Assembly (NCBI GenBank): GCA_022494885.1
Contig: JAGVSM010004977.1
Location: forward strand, 124,001 to 188,000
Source of the DNA: Micrasema longulum
Taxonomy: Eukaryota; Arthropoda; Insecta; Trichoptera; Brachycentridae
Direction of reading: 5' to 3'
DNA: 64,000 bases
Both the position numbers and the translations under genes were made by a program. Below the pieces are notes generated by a model that searched no databases, was not told the origin of the DNA, and worked only from the letters and a program-made list of their open reading frames with translations. Positions 51,001 to 61,890 of the stretch are shown here, in pieces (within the stretch, counting starts at the first letter, position 1; each line of letters starts with the position of its first letter).

Positions 51001-54000
51001 GAATGTAATTTCCTCACCTTAAGTTTTGTCTCTGCATATGGGTATAAGTACCTAATTGGTTTTCGCTGACAACATTAACAAAGTATCACTTTCACATATG
51101 GTTGAAATTGCATTTTAAAAAAGCCAAGCTTTGTGAACTTAGTAAGTACGGGCTCGGCACCTTATTACAATTTACAAACTATTTTGTAGTTTATGAATGA
51201 CAACCTTATTTTGGGTTTTTTTTTTAATTTTTCTTTTTTATTATAGTCTATGGTCAACGCATGAACTTCCTCATTATTTTTAAACCTTGATAATTATTTA
51301 TATTTACAGCCTAAGCCAATATCTTTTAAAACCGCTTGGTATATCAGAGTTATGTTTTTTTTTTAATAGGTAGGTACCTTGTTAAATGATTTAACATGGA
51401 AAATCGGAATCTGGTTGTGGTCCCTTGACTAGTGTTGTGGACTCACATATCAGAGGTCCAAGGTTCGAATCCCTCTACCCAACTCGATTCCCATTTTCTA
51501 ATAGTGAATTATTTACGACTCTGTAAAATATTTCTTATTAATTTTTGACAGCACATTAATCATTAGGTACAAACTTTCCTTTTTTTTTTTTTTTTTTCAT
51601 TGGTTATTTACAATTATTTTTAAATGACTTCAACATCAAAATATTTGGATAAATCCTTGTAGCTCTTATTAAAAATATATTATTTTTCTTTTCAGGTCTA
51701 TTCCACAGCTCAAAAGAAGAAGTAATAATGGCTCTCCGGCTGTATCGCGGCCCGTTCCTCATGATCGCCTTCCTTTTCTTGATCGGCGTGAACGTGTACG
51801 GATGGAGATCTTCGGGAGTCAACCATGTCCTGATCTTCGAACTGGATCCCCGGAACCATCTCTCCGAGCAGCACTTGATGGAAATGGCGGCCGTATTTGG
51901 GGTGGTGTGGGCCCTCAGCCTACTGAGTTTCTTCTACAGTTCGAGTCTCAGCGTACCACCTTTGGTGAACCCGTTAGTCCTTTCGGGAATGATGTTTGTA
52001 TTCATCTTGAACCCGCTGCGGATATTTAAACACGAGGCGAGATTCTGGTTCCTAAAGATTATTGTGAGTAGTTTTATCAATAAATATTAAAAGAAATATT
52101 TTGAATCTCCGTCATTATCATCTAGGTTCATTGCAATTGGAATACTGATAAGTTCCCCTGTACACCACTGTATGCAGATAAGAAAATAATGGTGATTGTA
52201 AATCATAAATTATTTGGAGTAATTATTTGTCGTATTATATTATATATTTATTTAACTTTTTGTACATAATGTTATTTGTGCATAATGTACATTGGCGGGC
52301 TTATTGCCAAATGGCAATTTCTTCCAACCAACCAATAAAATAAAAGTTTTATTTTTATAATTCAAGTTACAGAACATATTCAATAGAAAAAAAATGATTA
52401 AAAAGCTAAAAATATATAAAAATAGAAATAAACGTATTTGTTTATAAATTACCTTAAATCAAAACTATTACTCAATGGGAAAAAGGAAAGGAGGAGAGAT
52501 TAAGGAAAAGAAAGGAGATGTTTCTTCAGACGTGATTTAAACAGAGATAATGTTTTTAACATCTTTGATGGTGGATGGAAGATGATTCCACAGTCGAGCC
52601 GCATGGACACTATATGAGTTAGAGAAGAAAGAGGAATTGTGGATGGGTATTAAGAGAGTGCCTTGAGAATTAGAACGAAGAGTTTAATTTAAAAAAAATT
52701 TAAAAATTATAAATTCTGATCCGTAAAATACAAGCTTCAGTGACATACCTACCTACCTACATAAAAAACACCCAATTATTAGATGACTTAAATACTCCGT
52801 TATGTTTTTGAGAATAGAGTCTCTATCCAATACAAAACATATCAGTTTAATCATTATTTGTTTCTGTATTGACTTAAGATTATCCAATTAACCACAGAGC
52901 ACATACAGTAGTATGTGCTTATCTGATATTTATTTTACATAACTGTTTTTAAACACTATCACCATAAAATTGTTTGAATATACAGCTTGCCCACCACTTA
53001 CCGCACACCGCATCTGAGGACATAAGTCTCCTTGGCGGTGCCCACATACTCGGAAATTTTTCTCGTTGTCAAACGAAAAAGGAGGTTTCTGTAATCTGGT
53101 AGCCTTAGCATCTTTGTGCTGAAAGAAAGTAATCCAGAAGTACATAATATATAATATGTACTTCATTGGATTGAGAAAAGAGGGAAGTGAATTCTTCACT
53201 TACTGGGATTAAATTGATTGGATATGATCATTTCGCCGAAATGATTACAAAACTTTTTAAAAGCCTTGAAATTCTTTTTGGAAGCCACCAGATCTGTATA
53301 TCCGACAGGACCTATAACAGGGCCACGGATAGTAGCGAGAAGTTCTATTTGGTAATCATAGAGAGGTAGGAAGAGACAAGACCACAGAATGTGTTCAAAA
53401 GATTGGTTAGAATATCCGCAGCAGAATGAAGGGGAGTCAACAATATTGAAAACAAAAAATTTGGGATTAAATTTACCATGACCTGATAAAAACTGCGTAG
53501 TCCAGTGATTGGGGATAACCCAAGATGATTTTCAGCGCTGACGGATTGAAGGGAAAAAAAGGTAACCCTCCCTGAAGGGGAAGATTCCCATCGCGATTGC
53601 CAAGCATCAAGAAGAGCATTTAAAGACATTTTTTAAATATTCTATTGAGACATTCCTTCAGTTGCAAATCATTTGAATAAATCCTTAGCATGTGGTGACA
53701 AAGTACATTGTTTTTCTTAAATTAAAATTAAATTTATATCTTTATATAATCACTTTGTAAAGCCCCCTTGATGTATTATATTACGAAAATGGCGCTATAT
53801 AAGTTACCCATAATAATAATAATAGACAGACGCCACCAATAACAGAGAAATGTTCGAATTAACAAGATCCAAAATACACCTGAAATTATTTGTATTTTGT
53901 TATTTTTGTACACATATTTTTTTTGGTTCTTGTATTAAGAGGATATGCGATGCCGGACAATTTTGTTGAATAGATATTTGAACATTGTTTTTCTGTCTCT

Positions 54001-57000
54001 CTCTCTCTCGCAAATGCCTCCCCGATACTGTGTGAAAAAGACAACTGCACCTCGGATTAATTTTTCCTAACTAAAATTGACAAAACTGACATTACTCTGT
54101 CCCATTTTCAGCACCCCAAAACTGAACGGATTTGGTTATTTTTTTAAAGAAAGAGTATAAGAATGAAATTTTGTGTGTTGATACCTTTTCCATTTTTCAC
54201 AATTATTTAACATATTTACATACCGTACATCCGAAGATGGCTGGTAAAACTGGCCGCTTTTTTAGGTTTTTGGATGTTTCTAGCTCCTATTAGAAACAAT
54301 TTATCAAAAAAGCACAACGATGGAGACACGCCAATGTTAAATATCTATAGTGTGTAAAAAAATCATTGCTTTAGTGCCATAATCCAGGGAAAAAATATGG
54401 TAATACGTTTTTGTATGGAGAAAAGTGAGACCGCGTTTCCTCTTGATGCGAAGGCGGTTTCTAATTACATATGTGCAATGGTGCAGTGCGTACTTAGTTA
54501 GAATATAGCAATATGATGTACAAAGAAGCGAGGATTCATTTCACCATTATTCAGTGGAATCGCTAATGGTGATCACTATGGAACCTTCAACTTTTGATAA
54601 CTACAACTGGTCAATAACAAAGGATAAATCTAAAAAGAATAATTTTGTACTGTGTTTCAATTTTAATAAAACAAAGATGAAGCATAAAACTATTCTTTTT
54701 TACAGGGAAGGATGATTGCGGCTCCGTTCTTCCAAGTAGCATTCGCTGACTTCTGGATGGCAGACCAACTGAATTCCCTTGTCACGGCACTTCTAGATTT
54801 CCAGTTCATCACCTGTTTCTACATAACCAACGGCATATCGTGGGTTCCTGGTTGTAAGTTTACATTAAAATAGGTTGCTTTATAAAAAGTGTTACAATCA
54901 TCCGATTTAAGTCAAATATGCGCCTATCTGTTCGATAACTTGTTGCCAACGAGAATCCAACTTCATAATACCCCTCTCGTAGAAGCCCTTGTCCCTATTA
55001 ACAAAAAACTCAACAACCTATTTTCGCAGGCCTCTATTGAGGCTAAATTTGTACCCCCAAGCGCGTTGGCCATAGACAGGAACTGGTGGTAGTCACTCGG
55101 TGCCAGGTCCGGACTATAGGGTGGATGCATAAGAACTTCCCATCTGAGCTCCCGGAGCTTCCAGCACGTCATCAAAGATGTGTGCGGCCTGGCGTTGTCC
55201 TGATGAAACACGATTCCTCTTCTATTCACCAATGCTGGCCGCTTCTGTTCGATCGCCAGCTTCAAACGGTCGATTTGTTTATGGTAGAGGGCAGAATTGA
55301 GCCTCGTGATGGATGTAGGAAACGAAGAAGACTGAGAAAGATATGGCATGACCAAATTCAACAAATCGTGTCAAGCGTGCAAGATGAAGGAATGCAATGT
55401 AGTGATATTGCATTCTATCTTCTCTGGCGTGATGGCTTGTTTATGCGTTTTTTTTTTACCAGGAAACCTATTCACCAATTTTCTTCATTTTGGTGTGGTA
55501 TTGCATGAAACGTATCCACCGTGTAAAAAGGGAGTCTAGTTTACTTGTCTTGGATTTGGACATTTAATATTACATTGTTAGATTTCTGATAAACTTTCTT
55601 GTTATTATGTTTTCAGCTGGCGAGATATTAGAGACATCCCAGTGCATGGAGAAGTCTTTCTTCATCAGGCCGATAGTAAACTGCCTTCCGGCATGGTTCC
55701 GGTTTGCGCAGTGCGTTAGACGCTACAGAGATACCAAGGACGCCTTCCCACATCTCCTCAACGCTGGAAAATACTTCACCACATTCCTGGTCGTTATTTT
55801 TACCACACTAAAAAACTACAAGGAAGGTTTGTCCCATGCGAACATTTTTCTTATAAACTATTTATTTTACCCAGCTTTGCTTGTTCTGTTTTTTTTTTTT
55901 ACAATATTTAAACATGTCATTTTGGTCTGTTGACATACCGTTAACCGGATATCTTTCACCATTCTCTTATCATTGGTTGATTCATATGAACTAGTGACGT
56001 CGTTCAAAGGAGTTCGTTTTTATTAAAAAATATTTTTTTGTATATTTTCTAGAAACTTTTCTGTGATTTAATGCTCTAATTTTTACCTATGTAAGAAAAC
56101 ATTTTTGTAACCAATTTCCCGTAGGGCTGAAGTTCCTCACTGGACTTTTGCAAAGTCTATGCATGGTTTATTTATTTATTTTTAATTTTACGTTGTTTAC
56201 ATGACGTTTTGATGTTTTCAAAATATTTTGCTGCAATATAATCAATCCTCGAAATACAAAAACAGTATTACGTATGGTAAATGATTTTAAAATTTGATTC
56301 TAGGTTCCTACTATAATTACTATGACAATCCGTACTTCTACATGTGGATTCTGTCCCAATGTGTTTCATCCATGTACGCATATCTGTGGGATTTAAAAAT
56401 GGATTGGGGTCTCTTTGATGGAAATGCTGAGAACAAAATACTTCGAGAAGAAATTGTTTACAGTTCAAATGTAAGCTGTTATTGTTGCCACTATATTTTT
56501 ATTAAATTTGAAATACTAAAAATTTTACTAAAAAATCATTTTCTTTTTCAGGGCTATTATTATTTTGCAATCCTCGAAGATGGTATACTCAGATTCTTCT
56601 GGGGCTTGACTTACTTTATAGTTCAGAACAACTGGCTTAATGGAGAAATTATGGTTTCCATTCAGGCTCTGTTGGAAGTTTTCAGGTGAGCCTTGGTTTT
56701 ATTTTTTTCTCCGTAGGGGTAGGCAGAGAGAATAGAACTCCATATCACTCTGCTTTTGCATGCAGACCTCGCTTTCTGCTGATAATTCTAATTTTTGACA
56801 CATCCACCTTCAAGAGTTTGTTAGATTTGGTCATGCCATATCTATATCTGTCCATTTGCTCTACATGTCCAAACCAATGCGTAACTCCTTTCTTGATTTT
56901 GTCGGAAATACTTTTCTCAGCCTTACATATGCATAAAATATTCAATAAATTTTATAGGAGATTTATCTGGAACTTCTTCCGATTGGAGAACGAACACCTC

Positions 57001-58504
57001 AATAACTGCGGTCAGTTCCGTGCTGTGAGGGACATATCTGTGGCTCCCCTCGACTCCTCGGATCAGATCACCATCCTGAGGATGATGGATGAGGAAAATG
57101 GAGTTGTTAACAGGTAAAATACTATTCCATCAATGTCTACGAATATATCCCTTTTCAAAAATGTTTACAATGTGTAAAAAATATTAACCATAAAAATACA
57201 TATATAGTTTTATTCCACTTTTATTTTTAATTTTTACCAGTGACCGAGTGTTTTTATTATCATAATTAAAACTCAGGTCAGTTTAGGAACCAAATTCTCG
57301 TAATTTGCGGGAGGTTTTACTTTTCTGCTTCAATATTAAGATATCTGCAGCTGAGGCTCATCGAATTCTCTCAAATACGTAGGGTGAAGCCGCTCTTAGT
57401 AAAAGAACATGTTGTGAGCGGTTTCAACACTTCAAGAATGGTGACTTTCACGTCGAAGACAGCCATAGCGATGGAAGAGAGAAGATTTTCAAAGATGCAG
57501 AACTGGAGGCATAACTTGATGTAGACCCGTGTCAAAGTGAAGAAGAATTGGCACGATCATTGGGAGTGACTCGACAAGCAATTTTAAAACCCCTCAAAAT
57601 CATAGGAATGATTCAGATACAAGGAAATGGGTGCCGTACGTGTTGAAACAGAGATATGTTGGACGGCTGTTGTTTGCTTGTGAACAGTTGCTTAACCCTA
57701 TGTTGCGAAAGTGGTCATGACATACTTGGAAACGTGGAAATGGGAAGTCCTGCCCCACCCGCCGTATTCTCCAGACGTTGCTCCTTCTGACTATCACTTC
57801 TTGCGATCAATGGCACACGGCCTGGCTGACCAACACTTCCGGTCTTATAAGAAGTAAAAAATTGGATCGATTGGTGGATCGCTTTAAAAGATGACCACTT
57901 TTTCCAACGCGAGATTCATACGCTGCCCGAAAGATGGGAGAAAGTAGTGGCCAGCGATGGACAATACTTTGAATCATAAATGTATAACCAGTTTTTTAAA
58001 ATAAGGCCTTGAATTTGGGAAAAAAATGGCAGAAGCAAAGTCATACACCAAATATTTTTAAAAAAATATTTTGTGTTTTTGTTTTGTTTGTTTTTGTGAA
58101 TTTTTAACTCCTTACCGCTAGGGTTTTTTGAGACTTGAATAAAATATTTTATTTATTTTTGTCACTATTGCTTACTGATCTTAGGACAAGAGTCCCATGG
58201 AATTGAAACATAAAGTTTAATTTAACATATTGTTTAGATTTACGCATTTATTTATTTACAAATACATTTTTCACAGACCTAATAAAACATAATAACAAGC
58301 AGTAGGTATTAATAGTTGATAGTCCTATATAATTAAATAACATATCTATATTTTTATCCAATAAATCTTTTTTTTTTTCATTTCAGGCATCAAAAGAAAA
58401 AGACACCCAAGAAAAATAAAGATCCGGAGAAAAGGGCGCTGATAAAGAAAGATTCCATACATGATCTGCAGCTCGAAATGGATCTCACTTCCAAGAAATT
58501 ATAG
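45066..58504 (+). CDS. Xpr1: Xpr1, SPX-EXS phosphate exporter
   Basis: Eleven exons: 45066-45134, 45311-45464, 47202-47428, 49994-50255, 51696-52063, 54706-54853, 55617-55826, 56304-56470, 56552-56685, 56958-57113, 58387-58504; 670 residues (family about 690). XPR1 is the only known inorganic phosphate exporter of animal cells, gated by inositol pyrophosphates. [23 protein letters not shown] at the start and [16 protein letters not shown], the basic ligand-binding helix, near 140. About 220-420 are membrane helices ([27 protein letters not shown]). [31 protein letters not shown] and [20 protein letters not shown], then a short Lys-rich tail. Every junction is in phase and no stop interrupts it. 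The exon 6 donor (GTAAGT at 54854) is preferred over GTTGTA. Introns hold LINEs, mariners, a Penelope remnant and MITEs. Confidence 0.95.
45490..46225 (+). mobile_element. LINE 3' part, SAYP.GETA family, nearly open
   Basis: A 241-codon open frame: [75 protein letters not shown] and the end SAYPCGETA. It starts 26 bp after the Xpr1 exon 2 donor, in the gene's direction, and is 5' truncated. Its openness suggests a recent insertion. It ends in a (GTT)n tail. Confidence 0.8.
46253..46648. mobile_element. TIR MITE in Xpr1 intron 2
   Basis: ACGGCATTGGAAGCAAAGAT at the left is mirrored exactly by atctttgcttccaatgccgt at the right (20 of 20), 396 bp in all. No frame. It sits directly behind the LINE. 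Confidence 0.75.
46970..47110. repeat. Partial MITE (GAGGAAGTTCAG family)
   Basis: Only the right part, ending caaattaaatgctctaattt-like sequence and ctgaacttcctcgatt. Confidence 0.5.
47580..48225 (-). mobile_element. jockey-like LINE 3' part in Xpr1 intron 3
   Basis: The minus strand reads [77 protein letters not shown] and [20 protein letters not shown] across two frames. It is the same type as 1-773. Opposite to Xpr1. Confidence 0.75.
48226..48450. repeat. Foldback family, diverged copy
   Basis: Outer module (gtgtttgcggacaggctgga, tccccggggagttatttaga), then ttgttgcatcagagagggaa, gtctaggcatttacaggg and cattctccattctgcc. Confidence 0.6.
48451..49179. other. Xpr1 intron 3, AT-rich
   Basis: No repeat or coding signal recognised. 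Confidence 0.5.
49230..49274 (-). ncRNA. Hammerhead-ribozyme-like motif, best copy
   Basis: Minus strand: GTGTC pairs with GACAT (stem I, one wobble); core CTGACGA; stem II GAGATG / CGTCTC closed by GGTA, all paired with one G-U; GAAA; stem III ACC/GGT; A before stem I at the expected cleavage point. One extra A lies between core and stem II. Of the four copies this one keeps all core bases. Confidence 0.5.
49631..49675 (+). ncRNA. Hammerhead-ribozyme-like motif, damaged stem III
   Basis: GTGTC, CTGACGA, perfect stem II GAGACG / CGTCTC with GGTA, GAAA, then cccgcaggc where other copies have CCGGTAGAC; stem III and the cleavage site are disturbed. Confidence 0.4.
49721..49993. other. End of Xpr1 intron 3
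   Basis: AT-rich with pyrimidine tract before exon 4. No feature. Confidence 0.5.
50632..50880. repeat. pogo-like terminus
   Basis: acagtcaaacttggttataa followed by gatcacggaaacagtgagat and tcggacataatgaggaaac, a typical pogo/Tigger MITE start. No second terminus identified. Confidence 0.4.
50913..51048. repeat. Palindromic MITE, copy 2
   Basis: Same family as 25580-25717: taatacccatatgcagatac at the left, gtctctgcatatgggtataa at the right, internal gaggaaagtacattctattg. Confidence 0.7.
51405..51530 (+). repeat. tRNA-derived SINE, copy 2
   Basis: ctggttgtggtcccttgact, then ggttcgaatccctctaccca, then the shared body cgattcccattttctaatag. Matches 22919-23040 end to end. Confidence 0.65.
52240..52700 (-). 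mobile_element. LINE 3' part in Xpr1 intron 5
   Basis: The minus strand reads [20 protein letters not shown] and [10 protein letters not shown], the ARLWN.LP end box of CR1/jockey ORF2, then a 3' UTR and the ttggcaataagcccgcca tail (52280-52320). Confidence 0.65.
53180..53635 (-). mobile_element. I-type LINE C-terminus
   Basis: The minus strand encodes [20 protein letters not shown], then [17 protein letters not shown] and [13 protein letters not shown] segments in shifted frames: the WQ..W..S..GR...TGHG...H.L..C order of I/R1-type RNase H to C-terminal regions. Broken by several one-base shifts. Confidence 0.6.
53640..54705. other. Rest of Xpr1 intron 5
   Basis: Contains a CT-rich simple tract (53995-54010) and a segment near 54060-54420 whose reverse complement recurs loosely at about 61330-61560 (ccgtacatccgaagatggct / tcttcggaagtatga). 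No coding signal. Confidence 0.4.
54880..55300 (-). mobile_element. mariner transposase C-terminal part (DD34D)
   Basis: The minus strand is open for 133 codons: [60 protein letters not shown], ending before the WQQVIEQ-like tail at 54900. Asp in HQDN and Asp in APSDY are 34 residues apart, as in mariner. The N-terminal half has been replaced by a LINE scrap. In Xpr1 intron 6, antisense to the gene. Confidence 0.8.
55290..55445 (+). mobile_element. LINE scrap, SAYP.GETA family
   Basis: [20 protein letters not shown] and DQIQQIV correspond to [20 protein letters not shown] of the fuller copies; interrupts the mariner. Confidence 0.6.
55930..56142. repeat. Partial MITE (GAGGAAGTTCAG family)
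   Basis: Right half only: accggatatctttcaccatt, gaactagtgacgtcgttcaa, ending agggctgaagttcctca. Confidence 0.6.
56705..56955 (-). mobile_element. LINE scrap in Xpr1 intron 9
   Basis: [20 protein letters not shown] and GHVEQMD on the minus strand, the SAYP.GETA family. It fills almost the whole 272 bp intron yet leaves both splice sites intact. Confidence 0.65.
57330..57985 (+). mobile_element. mariner remnant in Xpr1 intron 10
   Basis: [57 protein letters not shown], then [20 protein letters not shown] and [16 protein letters not shown]. The paired-like N-terminus and the third catalytic Asp (APSDY) survive; the middle with the first two catalytic Asps is deleted. Dead copy. Confidence 0.75.
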
Positions 58505-58900
58505 CAGAAATACTCATAAAGGTTACTCGGAAAGGAAGACCCATTCAACATTATTCTGGTTTGGAACTTCAACACCAGAATTCAGGGATTCCTTCTGTTT
58601 ACAAAGAAAAGAATTTCTAAAGTGCTATACATTATGTGTTAGCGTTTACATACTTATTAGTGAAGTTTTGCAATGGCATTCGTGCATGTTAGGGGTGTTA
58701 AAACAAAGACAGCAAACTCCATCGTTGTTCTAATGAGTTAGATATGGGGATGGATAGCGAAACAAAAATGCATAAATGGCAGTATCCCATACATTTTTTA
58801 AACATTTAAGTTTGTAAGTGAAAATTCTTGAAGGAAGTTCATTGTAATTTATTATATAAATAAATGACGAGTGATACTTTAATCCACAAATTTGGAATAT

Positions 58901-58943
58901 CCAGTAACAGGTTTCATCGCTTTCGCGACATCTTCGAGACTGG
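58901..58943 (-). ncRNA. Hammerhead-like motif, second type
   Basis: Minus strand: CCAGT / ACTGG stem I, CTCGAAGA in place of CTGANGA, stem TGTCGC / GCGATG with GAAA loop, then GAAACCTGTT. Differs in the core by one inserted C. Faces an inverted partner at 59233. Confidence 0.3.
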
Positions 58944-59232
58944 TATCTTTATTAAGGAGTTCAATGTATTTATACAAAACAGAGGTTAGAATAGAGAATT
59001 CAAATTTATATGAAAGTAAATTAAATAAAGTTATTTTTATCTTAAGGATCATTATCAAAATTTCTTTGGGTTAACTAATGAGTTGATATAATGGTATTTT
59101 AATGAGAAGTATTTTATTTTTAGTGTCCCATCCTTCGTGAGTGTGATTTTTGTCAATTATGATTTCTGAAAAACAAAGGGTAAAAAGTCATTAGTAAAAA
59201 TATAAATGAGATACAAATCCTTAATAAAGATA

Positions 59233-59276
59233 CCAGTCTCGAAAAATGTCGCAAAAGCGATGAAACCGGTCACTGG
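59233..59276 (+). ncRNA. Hammerhead-like motif, second type, partner
   Basis: CCAGT, CTCGAAAAA, TGTCGC / GCGATG stem, GAAACCGGTC and ACTGG. The GGTC before stem I would be a good cleavage triplet. Together with 58901-58943 it forms the ends of an inverted unit whose outer arms (gtgatactttaatccacaaa and tttggggattaaagtatcac) also mirror. Confidence 0.3.
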
Positions 59277-59889
59277 ATATTCCAAATTTGGGGATTAAAG
59301 TATCACTCGACTTTTATTTATATAATAAAACACATTTTTGATTTAATGTATTTAGTTCCGCAGCAATAACGGGAGTATCTTAACGGAAAAAAAACAAAAA
59401 TCAAACCAAAACTACCTATTAATTAAAAATAATTTACTCATTAATCGAAATAAAATATACATTGAGAGTAACTTTTGGCAGCAATTATTAAATAAAATAT
59501 TACATTATCTTTTCAGTCTGGGAAAAGTACTAAAAAAACATTTATTTCATATTACTCAAACAAAAAATGGTGGTGAATGCTGTCTTTGTAACACGCCTCA
59601 TATGATGTTTGTCAATGTCTCAAAATGATATAAAATTTCGCCTTTAGCACGGGACACCCCAATGAGGGAACATTATCTTTAATTTAAAAGAAATCGTACA
59701 AAATTTTGAAAGAAAGAATAAATAAAATAAATGCACAAGACGTTTTTGCGGTGAATCTTTGTAGAGTGAAGATCGCCAAAACGATCAATCGAAACAATTA
59801 AATCATACACAAGTTTACCCAAAACAACCTGTATATTGACAATAGAGACCATGAATGCACTGTTTTAAATAATATAAAAAATATAAATG

Positions 59890-60215
59890 GAAAACATAAA
59901 TGTATGTGTTCGTCCAGGCAGTTTTTGAAGGCATCAACGTAACGCGCACTAATCACTTTCCCGAGAAGGCTATTCTATTTCTCTACAACTCGGTTTGTCA
60001 GGAGGAAGTTCTTCCTGGGGTTGGATGTGAAGGAGGCTGTGTTTAATTTTAATGAACAGCTCTGAGATGACAGTTATTATTCATAGTTAACATTGATTTC
60101 AACTTCGGTACATTATATTATTTTGTATAGATTTTAAATGTTTCAATCAAGTCACCACATTGCCTCCGCTCTTCCAGGGTACTCAAACCAAGCTCCCTTA
60201 AGCGGCTGTCTTATA
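59890..60215 (-). mobile_element. CR1/L2-like LINE 3' terminus
   Basis: The minus strand reads LRELGLSTLEERRQCGDLIE, TFKIYTK, then NPRKNFLLTNRVVEK and SARYVDAFKNCLD: LEERR.RGDLIETFKI is the signature of CR1/L2 ORF2 ends. Confidence 0.7.
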
Positions 60216-61240
60216 TTTTATTCCTTAAAGAAACTTCCGTTTACGGCAAAGCCGGTAGGCAGAGCAATTTAATTGTCAAGTAGTCTCTTCTTCATCGTCT
60301 TGTTCAATGCTGAGTGTCTCGGTCTTCGGGGATATCAAGCACTAGATGCCTTCATTCCCCCAGCGTTAAATGGAGGACCCTGTTAGTTCCTTTATTAGTC
60401 GGTCCATCTTGTAGGAGACCGTACTCTTGTTTGTTTACTATTAACTATCTTTATTACTACCAGCTTTTCAAGACTGCTCATCTCAGATATTGACGTATTT
60501 AAAAACGGCTAAACTTCCCTCGTGGAAATATGTACTATAAATATATTTATTTAATGTTTCATCCACTAATAATAATAATATACTATGGCGTATACACAGA
60601 ACATTTTTTTGTTGTTATCAACACATCAGGCACGGCGAAGACAGTCATTCATTACTTCCTCATCTCAGGCTTGGGAGCGCTTCGGTGAAATAGAGTCCAC
60701 ATGAGGTCAGATATTAGATATTTCCCCATGGTGGAAAGTATTCAGAAAAAAAAAAAGAGGTATCTCTACTCGAGGGAGTATGGTAGTTATCCATAGCTCT
60801 ATCCCACTGCATTCCTCTTGGGCACGCTGGGGACAAACAGTTTGCAACTTAGACAAAGTGGGCTCACACCGACCCATTTTTTCCAGGCTGATAAAATGAT
60901 TTACCGAGAACTCGGTCATTTTGGAGAATATCAATTATAATGTTCCGGATGGATATCTCCGACAGCATCAGCACAGACTGTTGTGCCTCCCGGCTTCCAG
61001 AACCAACCTGCTTCTGGCCATGTTGATAGGAAGACCAGTCAAGCAGCTGAACCTGATCACTTTGGATATTGACATTTTTACATCAGTGAAACTATGTTTA
61101 AGAGAGAGTAATCTGCCTGTGCTCAAGAGTTCCTGGCCTGATATGTTGTCCCAATTTAACGCCTTAAATATTTTATTTTATTCGCCAGGTTATTTTGGTC
61201 CTATAAAAAAAAATTGTGTGCCTTGCTGACGTCGTTCTGT
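60216..61240. other. Unassigned retroelement-like block
   Basis: 60640-61240 is GC-richer with open frames on both strands (75-102 codons; minus NHFISLEKMGRCEPTLSKLQ, plus VPDGYLRQHQHRLLCLPASR). Composition and lack of introns suggest a retroelement, but no family motif is visible. 60225-60500 contains a LINE-like non-coding 3' end. Confidence 0.3.
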
Positions 61241-61694
61241 TTCTGTGTGACGCAATCGCTCACGTGAATTTAATATTAGGTTAAGACATTTGATGGTATT
61301 ATTTATCTAACTTGTTATTAAAAGGATATGAGGTCTGACGTCATACTAATGTATTCCCATATTTTCTCCCTGGATTATGGCACTAGAAGACTAAAGCTTT
61401 GTTTTTTTTTTTACACTACAGATATCCACCATTTACAAGTCCTATCATTCATTTTTTTTAAGAGTTAGGACCATCCAAAAACCCTTAAAAGCGCCTAGTT
61501 TTATCTGCTGTCTTCGGAAGTATGATATACAAATATGATAACTATTTTTAAAAAATGCAAAATGTGCCAGCACTGAAAATTTCTAAATCTGTTCAGTTTT
61601 GGAGTGCAGAAAATAGGAATAAGAGGCCTCAATTGTGTAAATTTTAGTTATGTACATATAATCAGTCCCACGTGCAGTTTTCTTTTTTGCATAG

Positions 61695-61890
61695 CATACA
61701 AGAAGGCATTTGCAAGAGAGTGACAGAAAAATGGTATTCAAATACCTATTTATTAAACCGCTCTCCAGCTGCATATCCTCCTGATATCGATAAATTTACA
61801 TGGTCAAATAATCAAGTCGGAGTCACCATTGTAGGAATTATTATCACCTATCAATTACTGTGTAGAATGAAAAAGTATTCGCTTGTTTAA
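61695..61890 (+). CDS. Possible terminal exon of an unknown small protein
   Basis: After ttttttgcatag the frame reads IQEGICKRVTEKWYSNTYLL, NRSPAAYPPDIDKFTWSNNQ and a hydrophobic stretch VGVTIVGIIITYQLLCRM, stop at 61888-61890. An acceptor-like site, a single membrane segment and a Trp/Tyr/Pro pattern look protein-like. I do not recognise the family and found no upstream exon. It may be chance. Confidence 0.25.

Larger units (their letters stand above)
58505..59889. other. Xpr1 3' UTR and repeats
   Basis: The Xpr1 3' UTR probably ends near the AATAAA at 58858, which lies at the edge of an inverted unit (58845-59335). 59340-59889 is AT-rich with no coding signal. Confidence 0.45.

Noticed and set aside
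52262..53635. One single LINE spanning Xpr1 intron 5
   Set aside because: The two coding pieces belong to different families (CR1/jockey end box versus I-type RNase H end), so at least two insertions are needed.
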